From Sneathiella sp. (lineage in GTDB: Bacteria; Pseudomonadota; Alphaproteobacteria; Sneathiellales; Sneathiellaceae), in assembly GCA_002732675.1 (NCBI GenBank), contig NVRR01000096.1:1-9897 (forward strand): 9,897 nucleotides of DNA, written 5' to 3'. This document shows, one piece after another, positions 1 through 8,187 of this stretch (position 1 is its first letter; each line of letters starts with the position of its first letter). The translations under genes and the position numbers were made by a program. The notes beneath the pieces are model-generated. The model had not been told where the DNA came from and did no database searches. It saw only the letters and a program-made list of their open reading frames with translations.

Positions 1-1
1 T

Positions 2-945
2 CACAAACGGGTTTTAGCGTGGTTCCAGTTGATGGTCGGATCAGAAATACCTATTACGTCGATCACCAAAGGCCATGTGGAAAAATTCCGTGATTTGATG
101 ATGAGGGTTCCGAAACACTTTGAGATCAGCCAGAAATATAAGGGCATGAACATTCTTGAGGCTGCAGAAGCGCTTGAGGATGGAGATCAGTTAAGCGGCA
201 AGACAGCCGACAAATATATAAAAACCCTGAAGAGCTTCCTCAATTGGTGCGTCGAGGAAGAGCATCTAAAATCCGTTCCGGGGTCAAACGTCAAAATACA
301 TTACAAAGCAGACCCCCTGAATGATCGTGAGCCCTTTAACCCGAAGCAATTAAAGGCGTTGTTTGTGTCCTCGGTTTATTTGGGATGTAAATCCGAGACG
401 CGAAGAAGCCGGCCCGGGAATGAAATCATAAAAGACGGGATGTACTGGATACCTTTAGTTGGTTTGTTCACGGGGAAGAGATTGGGCGAAATCATCCAGA
501 TGCATTGCGCTGATGTCAAAGAAGAAGACGGTCCAGTCACAACGACGTGTTCCGCTTCACAGCACTCTTATCAAGTCGGGGTTTCCAGAATATCTAGATG
601 CGGCGACCAAAAGTGAAAACTACAACAAGCGGCTGTTTCCGGAAATTAAAAAGGGATCAGATGGGTATTACAGCCATAACTATTCCAAGAAGTTTAGCCG
701 CTATATCAAAGCCATTAAGATCAAGACGCCGAAGACAGTTTTTCATTCTTTGCGGCATAACTTTAAGGATGCGTTGGATATGGGGGGCGTGGAGGATTCC
801 CACCAAGATGCCCTAATGGGCCATACTGATTACAAGAAGGCAAAGAGCACTTACGTATTCTGCGAAAAATATCCAGTCTTTACAAGGTGATATAGAGAAA
901 ATTTCCTATCAAATAGACCTATCCGGACTTTACATTCATGACTAA
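2..945 (+). pseudogene. Tyrosine recombinase (phage-type integrase), frameshifted and internally deleted
   Basis: This is the relic of a site-specific tyrosine integrase. The reading frame is already open at base 2 and continues off the left edge, so the TTG/ATG near 29 is not a credible start. Frame 2 (2 to about 531) encodes the SAM-like core-binding domain and the start of the catalytic domain, with the first catalytic Arg in TGKRLGEI (479-481). The sequence then jumps to frame 3 at QRRVPLHSTLIKSGF (about 537 on). It continues through the HxxR box (HSLRH, His 744-746 and Arg 753-755), LMGH (His 822-824) and a candidate nucleophile Tyr (852-854). Family members usually have some 15-25 residues with the catalytic Lys hairpin between DVKEEDG and RRVPLH. 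Here almost none remain, so a small deletion plus frameshift is inferred near 531-536. A second shift near 859 restores a family-like tail (SLQGDIEKISYQIDLSG) ending at the TAA at 943-945. It is almost certainly inactive. Family assignment is strong; the exact lesions are inferred. Confidence 0.85.
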
Positions 946-967
946 AAATACTGTACAATTCATTCTG

Positions 968-1489
968 TTATTGATTGGCTCCGACAGGTTGTTTCGTATT
1001 TCCGATCAGTTTTTTTAGTTCCTGATCAAACTGAAACAGCCCTTGCCCCTTGGTACCAATGATACGAAGCTTGTCTAGAATGGACTTGAAGAGCATTTCT
1101 TCCTCATGCTGTTCAGCAACATACCATTGTAAAAAATTGAAAGTAGAATAATCCTTTTCCGTAAATGCTACATCGGCCAGACCATTTATCTTCTGGGTTA
1201 CGATGCATTCGTGCTCGTAGGTCTTGTCGAAGATCTGTTCTATAGATTCATACTGTGTTGGTGGCGCTGCAATTTCCCCCAGTACGGCTATGGCACCGCA
1301 CTCATTTACGTAGGTAAACAGTCGTTGCATATGATTCATTTCATCACCTGCGTGATCGCGCAGAAAAGCAGCCGACCCTTCGAGACCTTGATGGTCGCAC
1401 CAGGAGCTCATTTGTAAGTAGAGGTTAGACGAGTAAAATTCCAGATTAATTTGCTCGTTCAGACGATCTACAAGTTTCTCGCTCAGCAT
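968..1489 (-). CDS. ftnA: Bacterial non-heme ferritin
   Basis: This is a 173-residue cytoplasmic iron-storage protein, the normal length for bacterial FtnA. It should assemble as a 24-mer that oxidises Fe(II) and stores it as a ferric mineral. The ferroxidase-centre residues sit at canonical positions: Glu17, Tyr24, Glu50, His53, Glu94, Gln127 and Glu130, the last two inside LQWYVAEQHEEE. The four-helix-bundle landmarks LEFYSSNLYLQMS and RDHAGDEMNHMQRLF are intact. There is no heme-ligand Met arrangement of bacterioferritin and no Dps-type short length. The ATG start is supported by AGGAG about 8 bases upstream on the minus strand. The gene stands alone and faces the integrase relic, leaving 22 bases between it and the relic's end. 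No rho-independent terminator is visible there. It is the only intact gene in the left third of the window. Iron-responsive control (Fur, Irr or similar) would be usual for the family, but I cannot identify a box with confidence. Confidence 0.95.
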   Translation of the reverse strand: MLSEKLVDRLNEQINLEFYSSNLYLQMSSWCDHQGLEGSAAFLRDHAGDEMNHMQRLFTYVNECGAIAVLGEIAAPPTQYESIEQIFDKTYEHECIVTQKINGLADVAFTEKDYSTFNFLQWYVAEQHEEEMLFKSILDKLRIIGTKGQGLFQFDQELKKLIGNTKQPVGANQ

Positions 1490-1857
1490 GACATTTCTCC
1501 TGATATTGAATTTGTCGCGGATCAGCGGATCAATCCGATCTAACAGTGATCTTTTAGCAATTTACAGCGGTAATTAGAAACAATTTCTGAACGTGGAATG
1601 TTTTAGTTTGGTACTCTGGTATTCATGTAGAGAGTCTGAATATTTTGAGCATATTATTGCAAATAATTATTAATAGTATTATAAACTTAGTTTATTTTGT
1701 CATCCTCATCTGTCTCGCAGAGCACTGGAGGGTTAACACGTAGGGCATTTGAGATAGTGCCTTATGTGTCGACGCCACTCGAAAGCGGAGGTTTGAGTAC
1801 TTAAAAAAAGTGATTTAGCGGTAGCTTTGGCGCGACCAAAACCGCTGGAGACAGGCG
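1490..1857. other. Intergenic region, ferritin leader and AT-rich segment
   Basis: This gap of about 370 bases has no credible gene. The part next to the ferritin start (1490-1700) should hold its promoter, read on the minus strand. It contains an AT-rich block at about 1636-1695 that is much poorer in GC than the surrounding genes. I could not pick convincing -35/-10 hexamers. The rest (1700-1857) precedes the truncated permease relic and shows neither a ribosome site nor a recognisable RNA structure. Confidence 0.5.
1526..1537. promoter_or_regulatory. Short inverted repeat in the ferritin leader
   Basis: CGGATCAATCCG is a perfect 5-bp inverted repeat (CGGAT/ATCCG) with a 2-base spacer, lying 37 bases upstream of the ferritin ATG. 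It sits in a stretch where GATC recurs (around 1520, 1528, 1537 and 1548). It could be an operator half-site pair or a small hairpin in the 5' leader. It does not match a Fur, Irr or IscR consensus that I can recall, and a repeat this short can arise by chance. Confidence 0.2.
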
Positions 1858-2150
1858 GTGGCATATTACAACACAGCGTCACACGCTTCTCGCCCCGGTC
1901 AGCGATTGTTGTTACTTACTGCACTTACATTCATTGTAGCGACGGTTCCGGGCGGACTTCAAATTGCGCTGGATGCGATGAGCGAGGCTTATATAGCCGT
2001 CGCAGTGTTTTTCGCAGGAACTTTGATGTTTGTGATTTCAGCCGAGCGAAGCTTCAAAGCCGACCTCGGAGACGGGCTTGACCGCCACCGTTCTCTCTGC
2101 AAGTACCCGTGCCTACTTTACTGGGGCTGGGGGCACTGCCATCTGAATAG
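1858..2150 (+). pseudogene. Truncated putative manganese/metal permease (N-terminal fragment)
   Basis: This fragment begins with a possible GTG at 1858. In frame 1 it reads a hydrophobic helix (LLLLTALTFIVATVPGG), then ALDAMSEAYIAVAVFFAGT and a helix ending in SAERSFKADLG, followed by DGLDRHRSL. This resembles, from memory, the first part of the roughly 10-helix 'putative manganese transporter/arsenic efflux' permeases, which usually continue with QVP...GALPGCGGA. That continuation, QVPVPTLLGLGALP, is present but in frame 3 from 2100, so a frameshift lies near 2096-2100. Homology then stops at about 2143 and a TAG follows at 2148-2150. The remaining 200 or more residues are missing and transposase remains begin within 60 bases, so an insertion or deletion probably removed the rest. 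The family name is moderate confidence; that the piece is a degraded membrane-protein gene is more certain. Confidence 0.6.
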
Positions 2151-2203
2151 CCCCTAGATTTATAGACACTTTGTTCCCTAAAACTGAAGACAAGGAGAAC
2201 GAC

Positions 2204-2452
2204 ATGGGCAAGCCACGATTTACAGAAGAATTCAGAATTGATGCCATTAGGCAGATTACCGAACGGGGGGTATTATATCAGGGATGCTTCGCAGCGTTTG
2301 GACGTTAGTACGCACTCGCTGTATGCGTGGATGAAGGGGTATTCAACGGTGAAGACGAACCCAATCAAGACGACCAATCAACTGAGATAAGGCGACTATA
2401 CCAGCAGCAAAGCGCGGCCAGTCGAGCGATTTCATGTGAGATCTTGAAATAG
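2204..2452 (+). pseudogene. IS3-family transposase OrfA relic
   Basis: An AGGAG (2194-2198) followed by ATG at 2204 opens MGKPRFTEEFRIDAIRQITE, the typical N terminus of IS3-family OrfA proteins. The frame breaks in a run of six G (2265-2270) and the expected helix-turn-helix continues in frame 3 as YYIRDASQRLDVSTHSLYAW, ending at a TAA (2388-2390). A further shift at about 2381 gives TEIRRLYQQQ and, after a disturbed patch, EILK. This corresponds to the leucine-rich coiled coil and 'ERDILKK' segment at the end of OrfA. No OrfB and no right-end inverted repeat are visible, so most of the element has gone. The left end may lie near 2150-2170, just after the broken permease. OrfA normally supplies DNA-end recognition for transposition; this copy cannot make an intact protein. 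Confidence 0.8.
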
Positions 2453-2789
2453 CGGAATGGATTTTTCATGAGCCAACCGTAAATCTAGCTTCAGCACGGT
2501 CCAAGTGACTTCCTTCTGATGGCGCCAGTTATTAATATGAATTTTAAATAACAAAAGATGATTTTTCAATTTATAATTTGGGAAAAATATTATTATCTTC
2601 CACTGCTATAAACAGGAATAGGTAGTAACGGCTATACTTTTGGACATTGCCACACTCGGAAATGCAGCCCCCTAAACAAGCAATTTTACGCTAGGCCTAG
2701 TCATTATTTCTACTTCCAGTTTGAGAACGGACCTCGCCTGAGCGCATAGAGGCTTAAGCGATCAATAGCACATAGCATAGGAGGCTATA
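2453..2789. other. Intergenic region upstream of the TRAP gene cluster
   Basis: About 340 bases lie between the transposase relic and the solute-receptor gene with no supported coding sequence. A strongly AT-rich block spans about 2530-2610, in contrast to the roughly 50% GC genes that follow. The region must contain the promoter of the downstream cluster, and is the likeliest place for a LysR-type operator. No pair of promoter hexamers or clear T-N11-A dyad stood out enough to mark as a site. Confidence 0.5.
2779..2784 (+). promoter_or_regulatory. Ribosome-binding site fixing a TTG start
   Basis: AGGAGG, a perfect Shine-Dalgarno core, lies 5 bases before the TTG at 2790. It selects that TTG as the start of the solute receptor. 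No in-frame ATG occurs before the hydrophobic signal-peptide core, and the TTG start gives the complete positively charged N-region of the signal peptide. Confidence 0.85.
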
Positions 2790-3767
2790 TTGGGAAAATT
2801 TTCTAAATTGGGGCTTTTTGTCACGGCGGCAAGCATGATGTTTGCAACAGTGGCGACGGCTGATCAGAAGCTTGCCATTGGCACGACATCGTCCAAGTCG
2901 GCGTTCTACGGATATTTTGTAGCTGTTTCGAATATCCTGAACGAAAAAGTTGAGGGCGTAACGGCTAAAGCCGTCGAAACCGGGGCAACCATCGACAATA
3001 TTAATCGCATGGGCCGTGATCAGCTTGATATGGGCCTGGTTACAACAAATGCTCTGTCGGATGCCTATGAAGGTGTCGGCAAGTTTGAGGGCAAGCCGGT
3101 TAAATCCAAAATCCTCTGGGTGTATTATATGGCGCCGCAAGTGACTTTGGTTCGTGAAGATTCTGGCATTAAAACTTTTGCTGATTTGAGCGGCAAAAAA
3201 TTCAATCCTGGCCTGCGGGGATCTTCCACGGAAGCAACTACAGACGGTGTATTCAAAACTCTGGGCATTAGCGTCGATGCCTTTCGCGGCGGTAGTGCCG
3301 ATGCACGGGACGCGGTCAAGAACAATCAGATTATTGGCATGACGTCGTCATCTACAGGCGACAAATATAGCTCGACCCAGGTTGATCTTTCGACATTTAC
3401 GACCATGCTCCCCCTGACAATTTCGGAAAAGCAGGCGGCCCTGATTAAAGAAAATCATCCGCAGCTGACAATTGTCGATATTCCGGCCGGCGCTGGAAAT
3501 GGCACACCTCCATTCACGACTTGGGCGTTTGCATTGGCGACATCGGCGTCCCCGACTATGGACACAGAAACAGCCTATAAAATTGTCAAGGCGGTCTTCG
3601 AAAACCGTCAGCAGCAGACCGACGCCATGAAGTCCACTGGCGCCGTCGATTTTGCGCAGGCCACTGTCGACCTTGCGACATCTCCGTTGCATCCCGGTGC
3701 TATCAAGTATCTTCAGGAAATCGGGATTGTTGTTCCCGACCATCTTATCGCTCCAGAAGACAAGTAA
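2790..3767 (+). CDS. TAXI-family TRAP transporter periplasmic solute receptor
   Basis: This 325-residue protein is the substrate-binding component of a tripartite ATP-independent periplasmic transporter of the TAXI type. Residues 1-24 form a Sec signal peptide: Lys-containing N-region, hydrophobic core LGLFVTAASMMFATVA, and probable cleavage after ATA before Asp25. The mature start KLAIGTTSSKSAFYGYF matches the TAXI hallmark 'igTg...g.yY' strand-loop. The middle region (GSSTEATTDGVFKTLGI, about 148-165) and the C-terminal HPGAIKYLQEIG helix also fit the family. Length is normal. The start is an uncommon TTG with an excellent Shine-Dalgarno. The gene is first in a plus-strand cluster and is followed after 88 bases by the fused permease, the standard TAXI arrangement. 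Known TAXI ligands are amino acids such as glutamate and various carboxylates; the ligand here cannot be deduced from sequence. Confidence 0.93.
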   Translation: MGKFSKLGLFVTAASMMFATVATADQKLAIGTTSSKSAFYGYFVAVSNILNEKVEGVTAKAVETGATIDNINRMGRDQLDMGLVTTNALSDAYEGVGKFEGKPVKSKILWVYYMAPQVTLVREDSGIKTFADLSGKKFNPGLRGSSTEATTDGVFKTLGISVDAFRGGSADARDAVKNNQIIGMTSSSTGDKYSSTQVDLSTFTTMLPLTISEKQAALIKENHPQLTIVDIPAGAGNGTPPFTTWAFALATSASPTMDTETAYKIVKAVFENRQQQTDAMKSTGAVDFAQATVDLATSPLHPGAIKYLQEIGIVVPDHLIAPEDK

Positions 3768-3855
3768 GGCACGTATCTCCTCCCTGCCTCTTTTGCGGAG
3801 AGAGCAAATATCGCTAAGCCATATACGGAACTTTAACTAACGCGGGGAGGGCGTC

Positions 3856-5754
3856 ATGCAGAAATTCTGGAAGCCGGAAATCATCGTTGCAACTTTTCTG
3901 GGCGCATTCATCTTATATACATCGGCGACCGGACCATTCGTCCTGCTGGTCCACCGGTCTGTGTTTCTCGCGCTGGTCATCTTGCTGGGGATCATCGTTT
4001 ATCCGCTTTTTAAAGAGAGCAAGCTTCGGCCGTTAGGAATAGTAATAGATTGTGCCATCGCGGTTCTTGCCGTTACCGCCTGCCTCCGGGTCGCCCTGGA
4101 TCAGGACCATATCATGATGGATTACCCGATCGCCGAAATGTGGGACATTATCCTCTCTTGGGGATTGGTTGCTTCCATTCTTGAACTTTGTCGGCGAACG
4201 GTGGGGTGGGTTTTTACCTCTATCGTGATTGCGGGCATTCTGTACGCCATGTTTGGCGAATACGCGCCGGGCTCTTTCGAGCATCGCGGCTTCAGCCTTC
4301 AGTTTATTACGGAAACGATTTATCTCGGTGATTTGGGTATTTGGGGCGGTCTGGTCGGTATCAGTGCGACAGTCCTTGCCGCCTTCGTAATGTTTGGCAG
4401 CCTTTTGTTGTTTTCAGGGGCTGGGCAGACATTTATCGATATGGCGACCCGTGTGGGGGGCGCTAGTCCAGGCGGGGCGGCGAAAGTAGCAACCATTGCC
4501 TCAGGCTTGTTCGGTATGCTGGCGGGGAGCTCCGTTGCCAATGTTGCGACGACCGGAAATGTCACGATACCGATGATGAAACGCCTCAAATATCCGCCGG
4601 CGCTGGCCGCCGGGATTGAAGCAGTTGCGTCTACGGGCGGACAACTGGCACCACCTATTCTGGGCGCTGCCGCCTTTGTTATGGCGGAATTTTTAGGCAT
4701 CAGCTACTGGACAATTGTGACCGCCGCGATTGTCCCGGCCGTCCTCTATTATCTCGGGGTCTATGTCACCGTTCATGTTCTGGCGGTCCGAACCGGCCTC
4801 GGCGTCGTCAGCGATGAAGAAATGCCATCCTGGAAACAGGCATTCGCCGGGCGCCGGGTGTTTCCGCTTCTTGCCGGTATCGGCGGCATCACCTTTGGTA
4901 TTGTCAATGGGAATTCGATTGTTTTTGCTGTGTTTCTGGGGATGGCAGGTCTCTCTCTTGCGTATATAATTGTTCGTGTCCGCAATGTCGAAACAGCAAA
5001 GGAAGTCTCCGTCAATCTGGCGGCCGGCTTTGTCGATGCTTCTAAAGGCCTGGTAATGGTTGGTATTTTACTTGCTGGTGCACAAGTCCTTGTGAGCCTC
5101 ATCAACATGACGGGGCTTGCGGGAACGATTTCCGCATTGGTGATGCAGATCGCGGGCGATGATCTCTTTATTTTGGGATTGGTCACCGCTGCAATTTGCC
5201 TGATTATGGGTATGGGATTGCCGACAATTGCCGCCTATGTGCTCGTTGCGGCCATTATGGTCGGGCCTCTCACCCATGCAGGTGTCAGTGATTTTACGGC
5301 CCATATGTTTGTTCTTTACTACGCTGCCTTGTCCGCCATTACGCCGCCCGTTTGTATCGCGGTATTTATTGCGGCCGGGATTGCGCGAACCGCCTGGACT
5401 GGTGTCGCTGTCGAAGCCATAAGGCTTGGTGCAATTACATATCTGCTGCCAATGCTCTTCCTGTATTATCCAGCGTTGCTCAATCAGGGGGATTGGCCTG
5501 CGGTTATTTATGCGGGGCTGACAGGCTTGGTTGTCACAATTTCGTTGTCATATTTGTTGGGCGGGGCCAGTATCTTTAACCGGCCAGTCATTGACCGGCT
5601 TATCCTCCTGATGATCATCGTCATGGGAGCTTATGATAATCTGGTTTTAACTCTAATTGCCGTTGGCGGGGTGGTTGGCATTTGGGTACTGGCAAAAAAG
5701 TTTCCAGATTTTGGAAAGCCTGAGGCCGACCATGCGGTACCTGAAAAAAAGTAA
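3856..5754 (+). CDS. TRAP transporter fused permease (DctQ-DctM type)
   Basis: This 632-residue inner-membrane protein is the permease partner of the TAXI receptor and drives uptake using an ion gradient. The length fits the fused class, where a DctQ-like small subunit (about residues 1-150, with several N-terminal helices) is joined to the large DctM-like subunit. DctM signatures are clear: SGLFGMLAGSSVANVATTGN (about 216-235), the TIPMMKR turn, ASTGGQLAPPILGAAAF (about 258-274), and GMGLPTIAAYVLVAA (about 452-466) followed by AALSAITPPVCIAVFIAAGI. These are the two pseudo-symmetric substrate/ion-site repeats. The C terminus is charged and cytoplasmic in character. ATG at 3856 has a GGGGAGGG stretch (3844-3851) just upstream. 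Only 26 bases separate its stop from the amidase ATG, which argues for co-transcription. Confidence 0.95.
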   Translation: MQKFWKPEIIVATFLGAFILYTSATGPFVLLVHRSVFLALVILLGIIVYPLFKESKLRPLGIVIDCAIAVLAVTACLRVALDQDHIMMDYPIAEMWDIILSWGLVASILELCRRTVGWVFTSIVIAGILYAMFGEYAPGSFEHRGFSLQFITETIYLGDLGIWGGLVGISATVLAAFVMFGSLLLFSGAGQTFIDMATRVGGASPGGAAKVATIASGLFGMLAGSSVANVATTGNVTIPMMKRLKYPPALAAGIEAVASTGGQLAPPILGAAAFVMAEFLGISYWTIVTAAIVPAVLYYLGVYVTVHVLAVRTGLGVVSDEEMPSWKQAFAGRRVFPLLAGIGGITFGIVNGNSIVFAVFLGMAGLSLAYIIVRVRNVETAKEVSVNLAAGFVDASKGLVMVGILLAGAQVLVSLINMTGLAGTISALVMQIAGDDLFILGLVTAAICLIMGMGLPTIAAYVLVAAIMVGPLTHAGVSDFTAHMFVLYYAALSAITPPVCIAVFIAAGIARTAWTGVAVEAIRLGAITYLLPMLFLYYPALLNQGDWPAVIYAGLTGLVVTISLSYLLGGASIFNRPVIDRLILLMIIVMGAYDNLVLTLIAVGGVVGIWVLAKKFPDFGKPEADHAVPEKK

Positions 5755-5780
5755 TCTCGCGATGTGTATTGGAAATAGAA

Positions 5781-7205
5781 ATGTCTGAAAATGAACTTAT
5801 CGCGCTAACCGCCGTTGAAGCGGTGGAAAAATTAAAAAAACGGGAGATTACACCCGTCGATCTCATCAATGCGGCGGAGAAAAGAACTGACGAAGTGGAT
5901 GGTGATATCAATACCATGCCGATCCGCTTCCACGCGGCCGCACGGGAGATGGCTAAAGATATAGATGCCCGAAAAGGTGGTGCGCGAAAACCAGCAGCGT
6001 GGCTCGCGGGACTCCCGGTTGGTATCAAGGACCTCAGCCATGTTGCCGGTCAGCGGACAACAATGGGGGGATCCCCGATTTACAAGGATTACGTCGCGGA
6101 TCATTCGAGCAATGATGTGGCGAACCTTCTGCAAAACGGAGCCATTCCGGTGGGGAAGTTGACGTCGCCGGAGTTTGGCTTTAACGCAACAACCTATAGC
6201 CAGTTATTTGGCTATACTCGAAATCCTTGGGACACAGCATTGAGCACGGCCGGTTCCTCCGGCGGGCCCGCCGCCGCCGTTGCAACGGGACAGGTCTGGG
6301 CGGCAACTGGATCGGATCTGGGCGCGAGTATCAGAACCCCGGCGAGCTTTTGCGGCATCGTCGGATTAAGACCGAGCCCCGGCCTTGTCCCGCGTGGGCC
6401 CGTGTCATTTTCCTTCACATTGCTGCCGGTTCACGGACCGATGGCTCGGAATGTGAAAGATACGGCATTGATGATGGATGCCATGGTCGGACTTCGGACC
6501 AGTGACCCTCTTTCCTTCGCCGCGCCGGATGTCAGTTATCTTGCAGCGGCAGAGAAGCCCGAAAAGCCATTGCGGGTCGCGTTTTCTGTGGATCTGGGGA
6601 TCACGAGTTGCGATCGGGAAATTGCGGAGATTGTCCGGCAATCTGCCCGAAAACTGGAGGCTGCAGGCTGTATCGTCGAGGAGATTCACCCGGATTTTGG
6701 CGATGCTATTGAAATTTTTCATGCCATTCGCGGAACCGGACATATCGCCGGTATGGCGCCGCTTATGGAAAAACACGCGGATTTACTGACGGATGAGATC
6801 AAGTGGAGCATCGAGACGGCCCGCAAACTGGGGCCGGATGATATTGCCAAAGCGGAACGTGGTAGATCGTCACTGCAGCAGCGTGTCGCTGCTTTTTTTG
6901 AAACCTATGACCTTCTCATCTGTCCCGCAAATGTTGTGCCGCCGTTTCCTGTGGAATGGACAACTGTCAAGGAACACGAGGGGCATAAATTTGAGCGGTA
7001 TATAGACTGGATTGCCATCACCTTCGCCATTACCCTGACAGCCTGTCCGTCGCTTTCCGTCCCTTGCGGTTTTCTGAAGAGCGGCATGCCGCTCGGCCTT
7101 CAACTGGTTTCACGCCCCAGAAGTGAGTATACTCTATTTTCTCAGGGAAAGTTTTTTGAAGATGTGATGAATTTGGGGGCAATCACGCCTATTCTTCCAA
7201 AGTGA
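5781..7205 (+). CDS. Amidase-signature family hydrolase
   Basis: This 474-residue probable cytoplasmic enzyme belongs to the amidase-signature superfamily, which hydrolyses C-N bonds of amides. The Ser-cisSer-Lys triad is visible. Lys83 is in GLPVGIKDLSHVAG, the cis-Ser is Ser160 in AGSSGGPAAAVATG, and the nucleophile Ser184 is in GSDLGASIRTPASFCG, the expected 24 residues after Ser160. The usual 'GSSGGS' and 'GTDTGGSIR' are here GSSGGP and GSDLGASIR, conservative departures that keep the catalytic residues. I prefer ATG at 5781 over the TTG at 5769: homologues begin near this Met, and a weak GGAAA precedes it by 5 bases. The translation signal is poor, so coupling to the upstream permease is likely. 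It is not convincingly GatA, since no gatB or gatC neighbours are present and the context is a transporter/catabolic cluster. The substrate is unknown; I infer an amide that is imported by the adjacent TRAP system or formed from its cargo. Confidence 0.92.
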   Translation: MSENELIALTAVEAVEKLKKREITPVDLINAAEKRTDEVDGDINTMPIRFHAAAREMAKDIDARKGGARKPAAWLAGLPVGIKDLSHVAGQRTTMGGSPIYKDYVADHSSNDVANLLQNGAIPVGKLTSPEFGFNATTYSQLFGYTRNPWDTALSTAGSSGGPAAAVATGQVWAATGSDLGASIRTPASFCGIVGLRPSPGLVPRGPVSFSFTLLPVHGPMARNVKDTALMMDAMVGLRTSDPLSFAAPDVSYLAAAEKPEKPLRVAFSVDLGITSCDREIAEIVRQSARKLEAAGCIVEEIHPDFGDAIEIFHAIRGTGHIAGMAPLMEKHADLLTDEIKWSIETARKLGPDDIAKAERGRSSLQQRVAAFFETYDLLICPANVVPPFPVEWTTVKEHEGHKFERYIDWIAITFAITLTACPSLSVPCGFLKSGMPLGLQLVSRPRSEYTLFSQGKFFEDVMNLGAITPILPK

Positions 7206-7262
7206 ATTTGATTATTCGGCATAAGACACACCACTAAAACAGGCCGGCGGGAAGGTGGGCAT

Positions 7263-8177
7263 ATGTCTGATAGGTTAAAACAGATTGAGGCCTTTTTACG
7301 GATAGCCGAGACGCAGAATTTTACGCGGGCGGGCGGCCTGATGGGCCTCTCTCAACCGGCGCTCAGCCTGTTGATGAGCCAGTTTGAAGAAGAGATCGGC
7401 TTAAAACTCTTTCATCGGACGACGCGAAGTGTCGAGTTGTCGAAAGCCGGGTTGGAATTTCTGCCAAATGCCATTCGTATTTCGCAGGATGTCGACAATT
7501 CCCTGGAATCACTTCGGCAGACGGCTGCTGTGTTGCGGGGCAGTGTTCATGTGGTCTCCCTGCCGTCGTTGTGCTCGTCCTTGCTCGCCAGCTGCGTTAA
7601 GGATTTTAAGCAATCTTTTCCTGAAATCGATATGAAAGTCGAAGAAATGGCGGCCGGTCCTATCGCCGATGCTATTGCTTCTGGGCAGTGCGATTTTGGT
7701 ATTGGCGTTTTATTGGAGGAACGGGAAAACATCCGCTTTGTACCGCTTTTCATGGATAAACTCGTGCTTTTATGCACCGAGGCGTCGCCGTTTGCCAATA
7801 AAGAGACGGTGCAATGGGTGGATCTGAAATCCGAGCCTATGGTGCTTATGAACGCGGTATCGAGTGTTCGTAACCTGATCAACGCCGCTTGCCTCCAGAA
7901 TAATATGGTGCTGCGTAATGCTTTCGAAGTGAATTTTATGAGTACGGCGATCAGCTTTGTCCGCGCAGGCCTCGGCATGACAATATTGCCGACGACGGCG
8001 CTTGCCGATTTTGTTTTGGATGGAATCAGGATATTGAATATCGAAAACCCGGTTCTGGAGCGAAGCATCGGATTATTGCAAAGGGCGGACAGATTACTCT
8101 CTCCGGCCGCCACTCAGTTTGCGAAGAATATACGAGAGCTGCGGACGTCGCCTCTTGATATGGATGCCGACGAATAG
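7263..8177 (+). CDS. LysR-type transcriptional regulator
   Basis: This 304-residue protein has the standard LysR build. A winged helix-turn-helix occupies about residues 4-63 (AETQNFTRAGGLMGLSQPAL, then EEEIGLKLFHRTTRSVELSKAG). A linker helix follows, and an effector-binding periplasmic-binding-protein-like domain spans about 90-295. ATG at 7263 follows a GGGAAGG stretch. The gene lies 57 bases after the amidase and 22 bases before the CoA-transferase, on the same strand. This is unusual for a family normally divergent from its targets. It is probably co-transcribed and therefore autoregulated with the pathway genes, responding to the transported compound or a catabolite. Its operator is expected upstream of 2790 or in the 7206-7262 gap, but I could not see a definite site in either place. 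Confidence 0.93.
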   Translation: MSDRLKQIEAFLRIAETQNFTRAGGLMGLSQPALSLLMSQFEEEIGLKLFHRTTRSVELSKAGLEFLPNAIRISQDVDNSLESLRQTAAVLRGSVHVVSLPSLCSSLLASCVKDFKQSFPEIDMKVEEMAAGPIADAIASGQCDFGIGVLLEERENIRFVPLFMDKLVLLCTEASPFANKETVQWVDLKSEPMVLMNAVSSVRNLINAACLQNNMVLRNAFEVNFMSTAISFVRAGLGMTILPTTALADFVLDGIRILNIENPVLERSIGLLQRADRLLSPAATQFAKNIRELRTSPLDMDADE

Positions 8178-8187
8178 AAAAGTAATT

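Noticed and set aside
3777..3806. Stem TCTCC...GGAGA between receptor and permease as an attenuating hairpin
   Set aside because: Only 5 bp with a long loop. Such structures do occur after receptor genes in transport operons, but this one is too weak to call.
4033..5304. Several long minus-strand open frames inside the permease gene
   Set aside because: They are antisense shadows of a gene with clear TRAP motifs, lack ribosome sites and read as low-complexity antisense protein.
7547..8113. 188-codon minus-strand open frame within the LysR gene
   Set aside because: The plus-strand LysR product is unmistakable. The antisense frame shows no family features.
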